DNA of 56,185 bases, taken from Methylobacterium sp. J-088 (lineage in GTDB: Bacteria > Pseudomonadota > Alphaproteobacteria > Rhizobiales > Beijerinckiaceae). The notes below the pieces were generated by a model, which ran no database searches, was not told where the DNA came from, and saw only the letters and a list, made by a program, of their open reading frames with translations. Every line of letters starts with the position of its first letter. The stretch's first letter is position 1. The stretch is taken from the NCBI RefSeq assembly GCF_022829295.1, contig NZ_JAKSYH010000182.1, forward strand, positions 1-56,185, given 5' to 3'. Of this stretch, positions 6,997 through 17,367 are shown in pieces. The position numbers were made by a program, and so were the translations under genes.

Positions 6997-7911
6997 TTAC
7001 GCCTTGCCGGGCGAGGCGGCCAGGGTCCCGGCCTGGATGCTCCGCCGCAGGACACGGCCGGTCTCGCCCAGAATGTAGGGCCGCGCGCCGGCAAAGCCCA
7101 CCTCCAGGATCAGCTCGGCCTCGCCGATGGAGACGGCGCCGCGCCCCGGATTGGCGGTACGGAACTCGACCAGCGTGCGGATCGTGCAGGTTTCGGCGTC
7201 GCAGGCGGTGCGCATGGCTCGCGGCTCGTAGCGCCGCTCGGGCCAGCGCTGAACGAAGCTGCGCTTCTCGGCGACGAGCCCCGCCGTGGTGACCGGGCGG
7301 CCGTAGAAGCGCACGCGCGACGCGTAGTACCGGGTCGCCGCGCCCACCATGGTGTCGTCGGACCCCGAGACGGTGGCGAGGTAGCTCGCCGTCAGCGCCC
7401 GGGCGGCGGCGACGCGCTCGGCCGACACGCCCGGCGCCGGGCCGATCGCGGCCGGCGTCTCGGCGAGGCGGTGCGGACGATAAGTCTCCTGACGCGCTTC
7501 CTGGCGCGCGTCGTAGTGTTCCCGGCGGCGCAGGCTCTCCCGGACCGGTGGACGCTCCAGGGCAGCCGCCCGCTTCGGGCCCGGCGCCCGCGTCGCCGCA
7601 GCCTTCGGCAGGGCATCCTCGCCGGGTTCCGGCTTGGCGGCCTGACGGACCGGTGCGGCGTCGCGCGGCGTCTCGGGCTGGGCCTTCGCGACATTCGTCT
7701 CCAGGTTCTTGGGCACCGCCGGATTCATCGACTCCCTCGTGGCGCCAGCGGCCGGCGCGGCGGCCCGCGGCGGGGGGTCGACCCAGCCCCCCTGGCTCGC
7801 CGCGCCCTGCTGCTGGGCCGCGGCCGTGCCCGCGAGGGCGAGCGGCAGGAGCATGCCGAGGACGAGCGATTGGGTGCGTGCCTGGAGTCGGGCGGGGCGG
7901 GTGGCGGACAT
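6997..7911 (-). CDS. Exported protein with C-terminal NTF2-like domain, unknown function
   Basis: 304 residues starting MSATRPARLQARTQ. A signal peptide with cleavage near GTAAAQQQ (about residue 33) predicts export. A long Ala/Pro/Arg-rich low-complexity segment follows. The last 120 residues or so (VAAARALTASYLATVSGSDD, RYYASRVRFYGRPVT, and a single disulfide-like pair CDAETC) look like an NTF2/SnoaL-type fold. The start at 7911 is chosen over an earlier in-frame one because AGGAAGG is 5 bases upstream and it begins directly with the signal peptide. The function is unknown. Confidence 0.65.
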   Translation of the reverse strand: MSATRPARLQARTQSLVLGMLLPLALAGTAAAQQQGAASQGGWVDPPPRAAAPAAGATRESMNPAVPKNLETNVAKAQPETPRDAAPVRQAAKPEPGEDALPKAAATRAPGPKRAAALERPPVRESLRRREHYDARQEARQETYRPHRLAETPAAIGPAPGVSAERVAAARALTASYLATVSGSDDTMVGAATRYYASRVRFYGRPVTTAGLVAEKRSFVQRWPERRYEPRAMRTACDAETCTIRTLVEFRTANPGRGAVSIGEAELILEVGFAGARPYILGETGRVLRRSIQAGTLAASPGKA

Positions 7912-8207
7912 CGGTGCCTTCCTGGCGGCCGGGGCGGACAGTGACGAGAACGCGCCCGCGGGGGTGGGGAGTTCCACGCAGGTCTCGGGCGCGATTGACA
8001 TCCTGCCTGATCGTACGGCGGCGGGCAGCCTTGGATTGCGGGGATGATGGGGTTGCGTTCGTCCGTTTGGGTACCAAGTCGGGGACAGTCTTGGCTTTGG
8101 CCGTTCCCGGTCTCCGTTCCGTCCGCTTTCCCGCCGCTGCGCATCGAGGTTCCCGTGGCCCGACCTGACGCCAAGGCCTGCCCGACCCCACGATCCGGGA
8201 GTCCCCG

Positions 8208-9161
8208 ATGAGTGCCGCGCCGCGCCGGGCCTTGCTGATCTGCAACGCCAAGGCCCGCAACGGTGGGTTCGACCTGGACGAGGTCCGCCGGATCCTGCGC
8301 GCGGGTGGGATCGAGCCGGTGGAGCCGCCGCCGGACGCCGATTGCCGCGCCGAGATCCGCAAACAAGCCGGGTCGGTCGATCTCGTGATCCTCGGGGGCG
8401 GCGACGGCACCATGAACTTCGCCGCCCCGGCCCTGGTGAAGGCCGGCCTGCCGCTTGCGATCCTGCCGCTCGGCACGGCCAACGACCTCGCTCGCTCCCT
8501 CAACCTGCCGCCCGATCCCCTGGAAGCCGCCCGCTTGATCCCGACCGCGGAGGCGCGGCCCGTCGATCTCGGCTGGGTCAACGGCCACTATTATTTCAAC
8601 GTGGCGAGCATCGGCTTCTCGGCGGAGCTCGCGGGTGAGCTGACGGCGGAGTCGAAGAAGACCTTCGGCGTGCTGGGCTACGCGGTGGCGGCGATCCGGG
8701 TGCTGCGCCGGGTCCGGCCCTTCACGGTGACCATCGAGCACGATGGCACGGTCGAGACGATCACCACCATCCAGGTTTCGGTCGGCAACGGCCGGCACTA
8801 CGGCGGCGGCATGACGGTCGCGGAGAGCGCCGCGGTGGATGACGGCAAGCTCGATTTCTACAGCCTTGAGATCGACCATTGGTGGCGGCTGATCGCGCTG
8901 CTGCCTGCGCTCCGGCGGGGCACCCACGGCCGGGCGGCCGACGTGCGGGCCTTCCACGCCCAGGAGATCCGGATCACGACCCGCCGGCCCCGGCCGGTGA
9001 ACACCGATGGCGAGCTGACCACGCACACCCCGGCCCATTTCAAGGTTGTCCCGAAGATCCTGCGGGTCTTCTCCCCCGAGCCCGTGCGCGGTCCCGCCCC
9101 CTTCGATCTCGCCACCCTCGGCAACCGCCTGTTCCCGACCAGCGAGGCCCCTCACCCGTGA
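8208..9161 (+). CDS. Diacylglycerol kinase family lipid kinase (YegS/BmrU type)
   Basis: Phosphorylates a membrane lipid such as diacylglycerol or sphingosine-like lipid. 317 residues. It shows the nucleotide-binding motif LGGGDGTMN (about 64-72), PLGTANDLARSL (about 87-98) and the C-terminal beta-sandwich with VNTDGEL, all hallmarks of the DAGK catalytic family. The stop overlaps the GTG start of the terC gene (GTGA at 9158-9161), so the two are coupled. The substrate cannot be told from sequence. Confidence 0.88.
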   Translation: MSAAPRRALLICNAKARNGGFDLDEVRRILRAGGIEPVEPPPDADCRAEIRKQAGSVDLVILGGGDGTMNFAAPALVKAGLPLAILPLGTANDLARSLNLPPDPLEAARLIPTAEARPVDLGWVNGHYYFNVASIGFSAELAGELTAESKKTFGVLGYAVAAIRVLRRVRPFTVTIEHDGTVETITTIQVSVGNGRHYGGGMTVAESAAVDDGKLDFYSLEIDHWWRLIALLPALRRGTHGRAADVRAFHAQEIRITTRRPRPVNTDGELTTHTPAHFKVVPKILRVFSPEPVRGPAPFDLATLGNRLFPTSEAPHP

Positions 9162-9916
9162 CCGGCCTGATCCACCTTGCCAGCCAGCCCGCCGTCTGGG
9201 CCGCGCTCGCCACCCTCGTGGTGATGGAGGTGGTGCTCGGCATCGACAACCTGATCTTCATATCGATCCTGACCAACAAGCTGCCGGCCGAGCAGCAGAC
9301 CCGGGCCCGGCGGATCGGCATCGGGCTGGCCCTGATCCTGCGCCTGGGATTGCTGGGAACGGTGGCGTTCATCGTGCACCTGACCGAGCCGGTTTTCTCG
9401 GTGTTCGGCCAGGACTTCTCCTGGCGCGACCTGATCCTGATCGGCGGCGGCCTGTTCCTGCTCTGGAAGGCCACCAAGGAGATCCACCACTCTGTGGACC
9501 CGGAGCCGAATTCGGAAGAATCCGGCGGCAGCCTGGGCTTCAGCGCGGCGATCGGCCAGATCCTGCTGCTCGACCTCGTGTTCTCGATCGACTCGATCAT
9601 CACGGCGGTCGGCATGACCGAGCACGTGCCGGTGATGATGGTGGCGGTGATCGTCGCCGTCGCGGTGATGCTGCTCGCCGCTGAGCCGCTTTCGGCCTTC
9701 ATCGCCCGCAACCCCACCGTGGTGATGCTGGCGCTCGGCTTCCTGATCATGATCGGCATGGTGCTGATCGCCGAAGGGTTCGGGGCGCACGTGCCGAAGG
9801 GCTACATCTACACCGCCATGGCGTTCTCGGCGGGCGTGGAGGGCCTCAACATGCTGGCCCGGCGGCGACGGCGTGGCGCCAAGGCTGCCCTGCCCGGTCG
9901 GGTCGAGCGAGCCTGA
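9158..9916 (+). CDS. TerC family integral membrane protein
   Basis: 252 residues with about seven membrane spans. The TerC signatures MEVVLGIDNLIF (about 22-33) and LDLVFSIDSIITAVGM (about 139-154), each with the conserved acidic pair in a membrane segment, are both present. Members of this family are linked to metal-ion (Mn, Ca) efflux and to tellurite resistance. The start is a GTG overlapping the upstream stop. The stop shares one base with the next ATG (TGATG), so three genes are coupled in a row. Confidence 0.9.
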   Translation: MTGLIHLASQPAVWAALATLVVMEVVLGIDNLIFISILTNKLPAEQQTRARRIGIGLALILRLGLLGTVAFIVHLTEPVFSVFGQDFSWRDLILIGGGLFLLWKATKEIHHSVDPEPNSEESGGSLGFSAAIGQILLLDLVFSIDSIITAVGMTEHVPVMMVAVIVAVAVMLLAAEPLSAFIARNPTVVMLALGFLIMIGMVLIAEGFGAHVPKGYIYTAMAFSAGVEGLNMLARRRRRGAKAALPGRVERA

Positions 9917-10716
9917 TGCGGATCCTCGCGGCGCTCGGCCTGCTTCTCGTTCCGGTCCTCGCCTGCGCGGAGACGAAGCCCATGACGCTCGAGCCTATGA
10001 CGCCCGATCCCGCCATCCTGCACGACCTCGCCCCCACCGGCACGCTCCGGGCGGCGATCAACCTCGGCAACCCGGTGCTGGCGCAGGCCGGACCGGACGG
10101 GCCCGCGGGGGTGTCGGTGGATCTCGCCCGGGCGCTCGCGGCGCGGCTCGGCGTCACGGTGACATTCGTGACCTTCCCGGGGGCGGGGGCGGTCTCGGGC
10201 TCGGCGGGGTCGGGCACCTGGGACATCTGCTTCCTGGCGATCGACCCGAAGCGGGCCGAGGGCATCGCCTTCACGGCGCCCTACGTGCTGATCGCCGGCA
10301 GCTACCTCGTGCCGGACTCCTCCCCGATCCGGACCCAGGAGGCGGTCGACCGCGACGGCGTGCGGGTCTCGGTGGGCCGCGGCAGCGCCTACGACCTGTT
10401 CCTGAGCCGGAGCCTGACCCACGCGACCCTGGTGCGGGCCCCGACATCGGCCGAGGCGGTCACGGCCTTCGCGCGGGATGGGCTGGAGGTGGCGGCCGGG
10501 GTGGCGCAGCCGCTGGCCGCCTACGCGGCGGCGCATCCGGAGGTGCGGTTGCTGCCGGGGCACTTCATGGAGATCCCGCAGGCGATGGGCCTGCCGGTCG
10601 GACGCCCGGCGGGGGCGGCCTACCTCGCCAACTTCATCGCGTGGGCGAAGCGGGAGGGGCTCGTGCGTCGCGGCCTGGAAGCCAGCGGGCAGGATCCGGG
10701 GCTGGCGGCGCCTTGA
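9916..10716 (+). CDS. Periplasmic solute-binding protein, family 3 (amino-acid type), orphan
   Basis: 266 residues with a signal peptide (MRILAALGLLLVPVLACAE). It has the bilobed PBP-II layout: TLRAAINLGNPVLAQ, GPAGVSVDLARALAARLGV, then the hinge region with WDICFLAIDPKRAEGIAFTA. No permease or ATPase gene lies beside it, so it may serve a distant transporter or a sensing role. The ATG overlaps the TerC stop by one base, which suggests a shared task with TerC and the lipid kinase. Confidence 0.85.
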   Translation: MRILAALGLLLVPVLACAETKPMTLEPMTPDPAILHDLAPTGTLRAAINLGNPVLAQAGPDGPAGVSVDLARALAARLGVTVTFVTFPGAGAVSGSAGSGTWDICFLAIDPKRAEGIAFTAPYVLIAGSYLVPDSSPIRTQEAVDRDGVRVSVGRGSAYDLFLSRSLTHATLVRAPTSAEAVTAFARDGLEVAAGVAQPLAAYAAAHPEVRLLPGHFMEIPQAMGLPVGRPAGAAYLANFIAWAKREGLVRRGLEASGQDPGLAAP

Positions 10717-10722
10717 CCGGCC

Positions 10723-10920
10723 TTACGCCGCACTGAGATGCACGAGATCCACGCCGGCCGAGAGACGCGCCTTGGTATCCAGGATCTCAATGGCGACGAC
10801 GCGACCCTCCGCATCGAAATCGAAGATGATGCCGGGGCGCACCTCCTCACTCTCGCTGACCGATGTATCGGCCAGGCGCAGGTAGAGGGCGTCAGCCTCC
10901 GGATCGTATCTGACTTTCAT
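10723..10920 (-). CDS. DUF2283 family small protein (possible antitoxin)
   Basis: 65 residues starting MKVRYDPEADALYLRLAD, the characteristic DUF2283 opening, and ending in IEILDTKARLSAGVDL. It overlaps the 3' end of the DUF4258 gene by 29 bases. GGAGG sits 8 bases before the ATG, inside that gene. The pairing of DUF4258 and DUF2283 is common in bacteria and looks like a toxin-antitoxin arrangement, but activity is not shown by sequence. Confidence 0.85.
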   Translation of the reverse strand: MKVRYDPEADALYLRLADTSVSESEEVRPGIIFDFDAEGRVVAIEILDTKARLSAGVDLVHLSAA

Positions 10921-11173
10921 GTCTGCGCCTCCGGCCACGATCGAGGAAAAGCGTGATGATGCGGTAAGTCAACGCCGGCTCCTCGACATAAACCACGCGC
11001 AGGATACGACCGCCGAATTCCGGCACTGCGCAATAGGCCCGCACGCGTTCGGGATACTGCGGATCCGGCTCGGTCGCCTCCGGGGCCAGGACGGTGCGCT
11101 CGACGAGCGCACGGTCGATCCCACGGTCAGCCATGTTGTTCATCGCGTGGCGCGTATAGACGAAGGCCGGCAT
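10892..11173 (-). CDS. DUF4258 family small protein (possible toxin)
   Basis: 93 residues. The fold resembles RelE-like or BrnT-like small proteins: YTRHAMNNMADRGIDRALVE near the N-terminus, then ILRVVYVEE and YRIITLFLDR. It is the upstream member of a two-gene minus-strand unit with the DUF2283 gene, and lies just after leuS. The true start could be a few codons downstream. Confidence 0.8.
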   Translation of the reverse strand: MPAFVYTRHAMNNMADRGIDRALVERTVLAPEATEPDPQYPERVRAYCAVPEFGGRILRVVYVEEPALTYRIITLFLDRGRRRRHESQIRSGG

Positions 11174-11191
11174 CGGCGGTTGCCGGACGCC

Positions 11192-13777
11192 TCACACCAC
11201 CAGATTCACAATCCGCCCCGGCACCACGATCACCTTGCGGGGCGCCCGCCCCTCCAGGATCGTCTGGACCGCCGCCAGCGCCAGGGTCGCGGCTTCCACC
11301 GCGTTCGCGTCGGCGTCCCGCTTCACGGTGACGTCCGCGCGCTTCTTGCCGTTGATCTGGACCGGCAGGGTGATCTCGTCCTCGACGAGGAGCCCGGCCT
11401 CGGTCTCCGGCCAGGACGCCTGCGCGACGAGCCCGGAGCGTCCGAGCACCGTCCAGCACTCCTCCGCCAGATGCGGCATCATCGGGGCGATCAGCTGGAC
11501 CAGGATCCCGGCCGCCTCCTTGGCAACAGCCGGCGTGACCGGGCCGCGCAACCCGTCCTCCAGGGCGTTGGCCAGCGTGTAGATGTGGGCCACGCAGCGG
11601 TTGAAGCGCAGCCGCTCGATATCGTCCTGCACCGATGCCAAAGCCCGGTGGGCGGCCTTGCGCAGGGGTAGGTCCGCGTCGCCGTCGCCGGTCGCCGCGC
11701 GCGCGGCGTTCACGAGCCGCCAGACCTTCTGGACGAACCGGGCCGCGCCCTGCACGCCCTCCTCGGTCCAGATCACGTCGCGCTCGGGCGGCGAGTCGGA
11801 CAGCATGAACCAGCGCGCCGTGTCGGCCCCGTAGCTCGCGATGATGTCGTCGGGATCGACCACGTTCTTCTTGGACTTCGACATCTTCTCGATCGGGCCG
11901 ATCGCGATCGGCGCCTGAGTTTTCACGTGAAACGCGCGGCGCTCCCCCTCCTCCGTGGAGAAGCGGATCTCGGCCGGGGGCACCCAGGCGCCGGCCGCAT
12001 CCTTGTAGGTCTCGTGCACCACCATGCCCTGCGTGAACAGGCCGGCGAAGGGTTCGGCGACGCCCGCCCAACCGGTCTCGCGCATCGCCCGCATGAAGAA
12101 CCGGGCGTAGAGCAGGTGCAGGATCGCGTGCTCGATGCCGCCGATATACTGGTCCACCGCCAGCCAACGATCGACCACGGCGCGGTCCGTGGGGGCGTCG
12201 GTGAGCCAGGGGGCGGTGAAGCGGGCGTAGTACCAGGACGAATCGACGAACGTGTCCATCGTGTCGGTCTCGCGCCGGGCCGGCGCGCCGCAATGCGGGC
12301 AGGGGACGTTCCGCCACGCGGTGTCGCGCTCCAGCGGGTTGCCGGGCTGGTCGAACGACACCTCCTCGGGCAGCTTGACCGGCAGGTCGGCCACCGGCAC
12401 GGGGACCGGCCCGCAGGATTCGCAGTGGATGATCGGGATCGGGCAGCCCCAGTAGCGCTGGCGCGAGACACCCCAGTCGCGCAGGCGGAACTGTACCTTG
12501 CGGGTGGCGACCCCCTCCCCTTCGAGGCGCCGGGCCACCGCCTCGAACGCCGCGTCGGTGCTCAGCCCGTCGAGGAAGCGCGAATTGATCATCCGCCCGT
12601 CCTCGACATAGGCGGTGTCGGTGATCACGAAGCTCGCCGGGTCCTGCCCCTCCGGACAGACCACCGGCGTGTTGCCGAGCCGGTACTTGTTCGCGAAATC
12701 GAGGTCGCGCTGGTCGTGCGCCGGGCAGCCGAACACGGCGCCGGTGCCGTATTCCATCAGCACGAAGTTCGCCACGTAGACCGGCAGCGCCCAGGACGGG
12801 TCGAGGGGATGGCGCACGGTCAGGCCGGTGTCGAAGCCGTGCTTCTCGGCGGTGTCGATCGCGGCCTGCGCGGTGCCGGTGCGGCGGCACTCCTCGATGA
12901 AGGCCTGGAGCTCAGGCTTATCGGCGGCGAGCGCGGCGGCGATCGGATGATCGGCGGCGATCGCCAGGAATTTTGCGCCGAACAGCGTGTCGGGCCGGGT
13001 CGTGTAGACGGTCACCGATTCGGGCACGCCGGCCGGTGGATGGGCCAGGGCGAACCGGACCTCCAGCCCCTCCGAGCGGCCGATCCAGTTCTTCTGCATC
13101 AGCCGGACTTTCTCCGGCCAGCGGTCCAGACCATCGAGGGCGGTCAGCAGATCCTCGGCGAAGTCGGTGATCTTGAAGAACCATTGGGTCAGCTCGCGCT
13201 GCTCGACCAGCGCGCCCGAGCGCCAGCCGCGCCCGTCGATCACCTGCTCGTTGGCCAGCACCGTGTGGTCCACCGGGTCCCAGTTCACCTTGGCGGTGCG
13301 GCGGGTGACGAGGCCCTTGTCGAGAAAGTCCAGGAACATGCGCTGCTGGTGCTTATAGTAGTCGGGATCGCATGTCGCGATCTCCCGGCTCCAGTCGAGC
13401 GACAGGCCCATGGCCTTCAGCTGGTCGCGCATCGACGCGATGTTGGCGTAGGTCCAGTCCCGCGGGTTGACCTTGCGCTCCATGGCGGCGTTCTCGGCCG
13501 GCAATCCGAAGGCGTCCCAACCCATCGGGTGCAGCACGTTGAAGCCGCGGGCGCGCTTGTAGCGCGCCACCACGTCGCCCATCGCGTAGTTGCGGACGTG
13601 GCCCATGTGGATCCGCCCCGACGGGTAGGGGAACATCTCCAGCACGTAGTATTTCGGGCGGCTGTCGGCATTGTCGGTCTCGAACAGGCGCCGCTCGGCC
13701 CAGGCCTCCTGCCAGCGCGGCTCGGCATCCTTGGCGTTGTAGCGCTCGACGGGTTGGGGAACGGCGGTGCTGGTCAT
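11192..13777 (-). CDS. leuS: Leucine--tRNA ligase
   Basis: Charges tRNA-Leu with leucine. 861 residues, normal bacterial length. The class I signatures are HMGH (residues 57-60) and KMSKSKKN (about 630), with the CP1 editing domain between them (TRPDTLFGAKFLAI region) and the anticodon-binding and C-terminal domains at the end. The ATG at 13777 begins MTSTAVPQPVERYNAK, where homology begins; the longer frame upstream does not look like protein. A near-parS sequence lies inside the gene at 11919-11934. The gene is divergent from yggS. Confidence 0.97.
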   Translation of the reverse strand: MTSTAVPQPVERYNAKDAEPRWQEAWAERRLFETDNADSRPKYYVLEMFPYPSGRIHMGHVRNYAMGDVVARYKRARGFNVLHPMGWDAFGLPAENAAMERKVNPRDWTYANIASMRDQLKAMGLSLDWSREIATCDPDYYKHQQRMFLDFLDKGLVTRRTAKVNWDPVDHTVLANEQVIDGRGWRSGALVEQRELTQWFFKITDFAEDLLTALDGLDRWPEKVRLMQKNWIGRSEGLEVRFALAHPPAGVPESVTVYTTRPDTLFGAKFLAIAADHPIAAALAADKPELQAFIEECRRTGTAQAAIDTAEKHGFDTGLTVRHPLDPSWALPVYVANFVLMEYGTGAVFGCPAHDQRDLDFANKYRLGNTPVVCPEGQDPASFVITDTAYVEDGRMINSRFLDGLSTDAAFEAVARRLEGEGVATRKVQFRLRDWGVSRQRYWGCPIPIIHCESCGPVPVPVADLPVKLPEEVSFDQPGNPLERDTAWRNVPCPHCGAPARRETDTMDTFVDSSWYYARFTAPWLTDAPTDRAVVDRWLAVDQYIGGIEHAILHLLYARFFMRAMRETGWAGVAEPFAGLFTQGMVVHETYKDAAGAWVPPAEIRFSTEEGERRAFHVKTQAPIAIGPIEKMSKSKKNVVDPDDIIASYGADTARWFMLSDSPPERDVIWTEEGVQGAARFVQKVWRLVNAARAATGDGDADLPLRKAAHRALASVQDDIERLRFNRCVAHIYTLANALEDGLRGPVTPAVAKEAAGILVQLIAPMMPHLAEECWTVLGRSGLVAQASWPETEAGLLVEDEITLPVQINGKKRADVTVKRDADANAVEAATLALAAVQTILEGRAPRKVIVVPGRIVNLVV
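11919..11934. promoter_or_regulatory. Degenerate parS-like site inside leuS
   Basis: GTTTTCACGTGAAACG matches 13 of 16 positions of the parS consensus, including the full palindromic core TTTCACGTGAAA. It is coding sequence (FHVKT), so it may be chance or a weak ParB site. Confidence 0.4.
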
Positions 13778-13952
13778 GGATCCGGCGGGGTCAGGGGCTC
13801 GTCGGTCGTTTTGCGGAATGACGACGGCACGGTCGCGCCGCGATAGCATATCTGCGCGGGAGCCGGTCAACGCAGCGTGCGATTCGGGCTTGCGCGGGGC
13901 GCGCGAGCGCATAGGTCGGAACCGGCGCCCGGCAGCGACAGGACAGTCAGGT

Positions 13953-14705
13953 ATGGACGACGCGATCACCGATTCGAACTCCCCGGCGGCGGACGGGATG
14001 GGGCACCCGACCGCGAAGCTGCCGGTCGGACAGGCCGACGTCGCCGCCGGGCTCGCCGAGGTGCGGGCGGCGATCGCCCGGGCGGCCGAGGATTCGGAGC
14101 GTGACCCGTCCGAGGTTCAGCTGGTCGCCGTCTCCAAGACCGTGCCGGCCGAAGGCATCCTGCCGGCGCTCGAGGCGGGGCAGCGGGTGTTCGGCGAGAA
14201 CTACGTGCAGGAGTCGACGGCGAAGTGGCCGGACCTGCGCGCCCGCTACCCGGATGTGGAACTGCACCTCGTCGGGCCGCTACAATCCAACAAGGCCCGG
14301 GAGGCGGTGGCGCTGTTCGACGTGATCCACGCCCTGGACCGGCCGTCGCTGGCCGCCGCGCTCGCCAAGGAGATCGCCCGGTCGGGCCGGACTCCGAAGC
14401 TGCTGATCCAGGTCAACACCGGCGCGGAACCCCAGAAGGGCGGCGTGTTGCCGGACCAGCTGGCCACCCTGCTCGCCGAGTGCCGCGACACGCACGGGCT
14501 GGCGATCCAGGGGTTGATGTGCATCCCCCCCGCGGAGGATCCGCCCTCGGCGCATTTCGCCCTGCTAGCCCGGCTGGCTCAGGAGCACGACCTGCCGATC
14601 CTCTCCATGGGCATGAGCGCCGACTTTCCGGCGGCGATCCAGCTCGGCGCCACCCATGTCCGGGTCGGGACAGCCATCTTCGGGGCACGCAAGCCGAAAA
14701 CGTAG
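13953..14705 (+). CDS. yggS: PLP homeostasis protein YggS/PLPBP family
   Basis: Pyridoxal-phosphate-binding protein with an alanine-racemase-like barrel, involved in vitamin B6 and amino-acid balance. 250 residues. The PLP lysine is in LVAVSKTVP, and GENYVQE, HLVGPLQSNK, QVNTGAEPQKGG and SMGMSADFPAAIQLGATHVR are family motifs. ATG 13953 gives a somewhat long N-terminal arm; an internal ATG (MGHPTAK) is possible. The gene diverges from leuS across a 175-base gap. Confidence 0.93.
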   Translation: MDDAITDSNSPAADGMGHPTAKLPVGQADVAAGLAEVRAAIARAAEDSERDPSEVQLVAVSKTVPAEGILPALEAGQRVFGENYVQESTAKWPDLRARYPDVELHLVGPLQSNKAREAVALFDVIHALDRPSLAAALAKEIARSGRTPKLLIQVNTGAEPQKGGVLPDQLATLLAECRDTHGLAIQGLMCIPPAEDPPSAHFALLARLAQEHDLPILSMGMSADFPAAIQLGATHVRVGTAIFGARKPKT

Positions 14706-14726
14706 CGACGCCTGGCTCATGTCCCG

Positions 14727-14846
14727 GTTTCGAAAGCTCGAGACCTTTCGCGGGTCCAGGGCAGAGCCCTGGTGCCGGGCTTCGCCCGTATCTCGGGGGG
14801 CTCTGCCCCCGAACCCCTGCCCAAGGGCTCGCCCTTGGGGAACCCG
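14727..14846. repeat. Dispersed compound palindrome (family A), copy 1
   Basis: A chain of short inverted repeats: GTTTCGAAAGCTCGAGACCTTTCG, then CCAGGGCAGAGCCCTGG, then GGGCTCTGCCCCCGAACCCC, then CCAAGGGCTCGCCCTTGG. It fills the gap between convergent yggS and uxs. Related copies lie at 21848, 22791, 30096, 35128, 38189, 39791 and 55951. Confidence 0.85.
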
Positions 14847-14867
14847 CTATTTGCCGTCCGACACGAC

Positions 14868-15815
<948 letters not shown>

Positions 15816-15882
15816 GCTCGAACCCTCCTTCCACCCAACGCTCCGGGCCCCGCCCGGGTGCGGCCGCCGCTACGCCGATCCC

Positions 15883-17211
15883 TCACGCGTCGAGGGCGGG
15901 CCCGTCCCCGCGCCGACCGACGCTCGTGTAGGAAAATCCGTGACGGCGGGCCGTTTCCGGTTCGTAGATATTGCGCAGATCGATCAAGACCGGTGTTGCC
16001 ATGATCGCCCGCAGCCGGGCGAGGTCGAGGGCGCGGAAAGCGTTCCACTCGGTCACGATCACCACCGCGTCGGCCCCCTCCGCGCAGGCATAGGCGTCGT
16101 CGGCGAAGTCCACGCCGGGCATCAGCGGGCGGGCCTGCTCCAGGCCCTCGGGATCGTAGGCGCGGACACGGCAGCCCGCATCCTGCAGACCGGTGGCGAT
16201 CGCCAGGGACGGGGCCTCGCGCATGTCGTCGGTGTCCGGCTTGAAGGTGAGGCCGAGCATGGCCACCGTCTTGCCCCGCACCGATCCGCCGCAGGCCCGG
16301 ATCACCTTGCGGGCCATCGCGCGCTTGCGGCTGTCGTTGACCGCCACGACGGTCTCGACGATCCGCAACGGCACCTCGTGGTCCTGCGCGGTCTTCACCA
16401 GCGCCAGGGTGTCCTTCGGGAAGCAGGATCCCCCGTAGCCCGGACCTGCATGGAGGAATTTCGGCCCGATCCGTCCGTCGAGGCCGATCCCGCGCGCCAC
16501 GGCCTGAACGTCCGCGCCGACGACCTCGCACAGTTCGGCAATTTCGTTGATGAACGTGATCTTGGTCGCCAGGAACGCGTTGGCGGCGTATTTCGTGAGT
16601 TCGGCCGTCCGCCGGCCCATCACGAGGATCGGGGCCGCGTTGAGATACAGGGGGCGATAGATCTCGCGCATCACCGCCTCGGCGCGCGGATCGTCCACGC
16701 CGATGACGATCCGATCGGGCCGCTTGAAGTCGGAGATCGCGGCGCCTTCCCGGAGGAATTCCGGGTTCGAGACGACCGAGACATCCGCCTCGGGGGCGAC
16801 CTCACGCACGATCCGCTCGACCACGTCGCCCTCCCCCACCGGAACGGTCGACTTGGTCACAATGACCGTGAAACCCCTGACGGACCGGGCGATTTCCTGC
16901 GCAGCCTCGCGGACATAGGTCATGTCAGCAAAGCCGTCCCCGCGGCGCGACGGCGTACCGACCGCGATGAAGACGGCCTCCGCCTGGGCGACCGCGGGGC
17001 CGAGATCCGTCACGAAGGCCAGCCGGCCTTGGGCGACGTTGTCGGCGACGAGGTCGCCGAGGCCCGGCTCGTAGATCGGCATCCGCCCCGCATTCAAGGC
17101 CGCAATCTTCGCGGGATCCTTGTCGATGCAGACGACCGAATGGCCGAAATCCGCCAGGCAGACCCCGGTGACCAGCCCGACATAGCCCGATCCGACCACG
17201 GCCAGACGCAT
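15883..17211 (-). CDS. ugd: UDP-glucose 6-dehydrogenase
   Basis: Oxidises UDP-glucose twice to UDP-glucuronate. 442 residues. NAD-binding MRLAVVGSGYVGLVTGVCLA at the N-terminus, and the catalytic cysteine in GPGYGGSCFPKDTLAL (about residue 260). The family order (NAD domain, dimerisation helix, UDP-binding domain with KRAMARKVI and LGLTFKPDTDDMREA) is complete. It is directly upstream of uxs. Confidence 0.96.
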   Translation of the reverse strand: MRLAVVGSGYVGLVTGVCLADFGHSVVCIDKDPAKIAALNAGRMPIYEPGLGDLVADNVAQGRLAFVTDLGPAVAQAEAVFIAVGTPSRRGDGFADMTYVREAAQEIARSVRGFTVIVTKSTVPVGEGDVVERIVREVAPEADVSVVSNPEFLREGAAISDFKRPDRIVIGVDDPRAEAVMREIYRPLYLNAAPILVMGRRTAELTKYAANAFLATKITFINEIAELCEVVGADVQAVARGIGLDGRIGPKFLHAGPGYGGSCFPKDTLALVKTAQDHEVPLRIVETVVAVNDSRKRAMARKVIRACGGSVRGKTVAMLGLTFKPDTDDMREAPSLAIATGLQDAGCRVRAYDPEGLEQARPLMPGVDFADDAYACAEGADAVVIVTEWNAFRALDLARLRAIMATPVLIDLRNIYEPETARRHGFSYTSVGRRGDGPALDA

Positions 17212-17367
17212 ACGTTCCTCCTCGGACCCCGGTCCGCAAGATCAGATCGTTTCCGCATTGGGGGCGATGCCGTTCCATCGAGAGCGCGCTCCGACGAAGC
17301 GGACACCGGTTCGGTGCACGAGAGCGCGTCAAAACACGGCTCTCGGAGGAGTACAGGACGATCCCGT

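Noticed and set aside
11927..13846. Plus-strand 639-codon frame antisense to leuS
   Set aside because: GC-rich codons produce long antisense frames; the sequence is His/Arg/Gly-biased and leuS is certain on the other strand.
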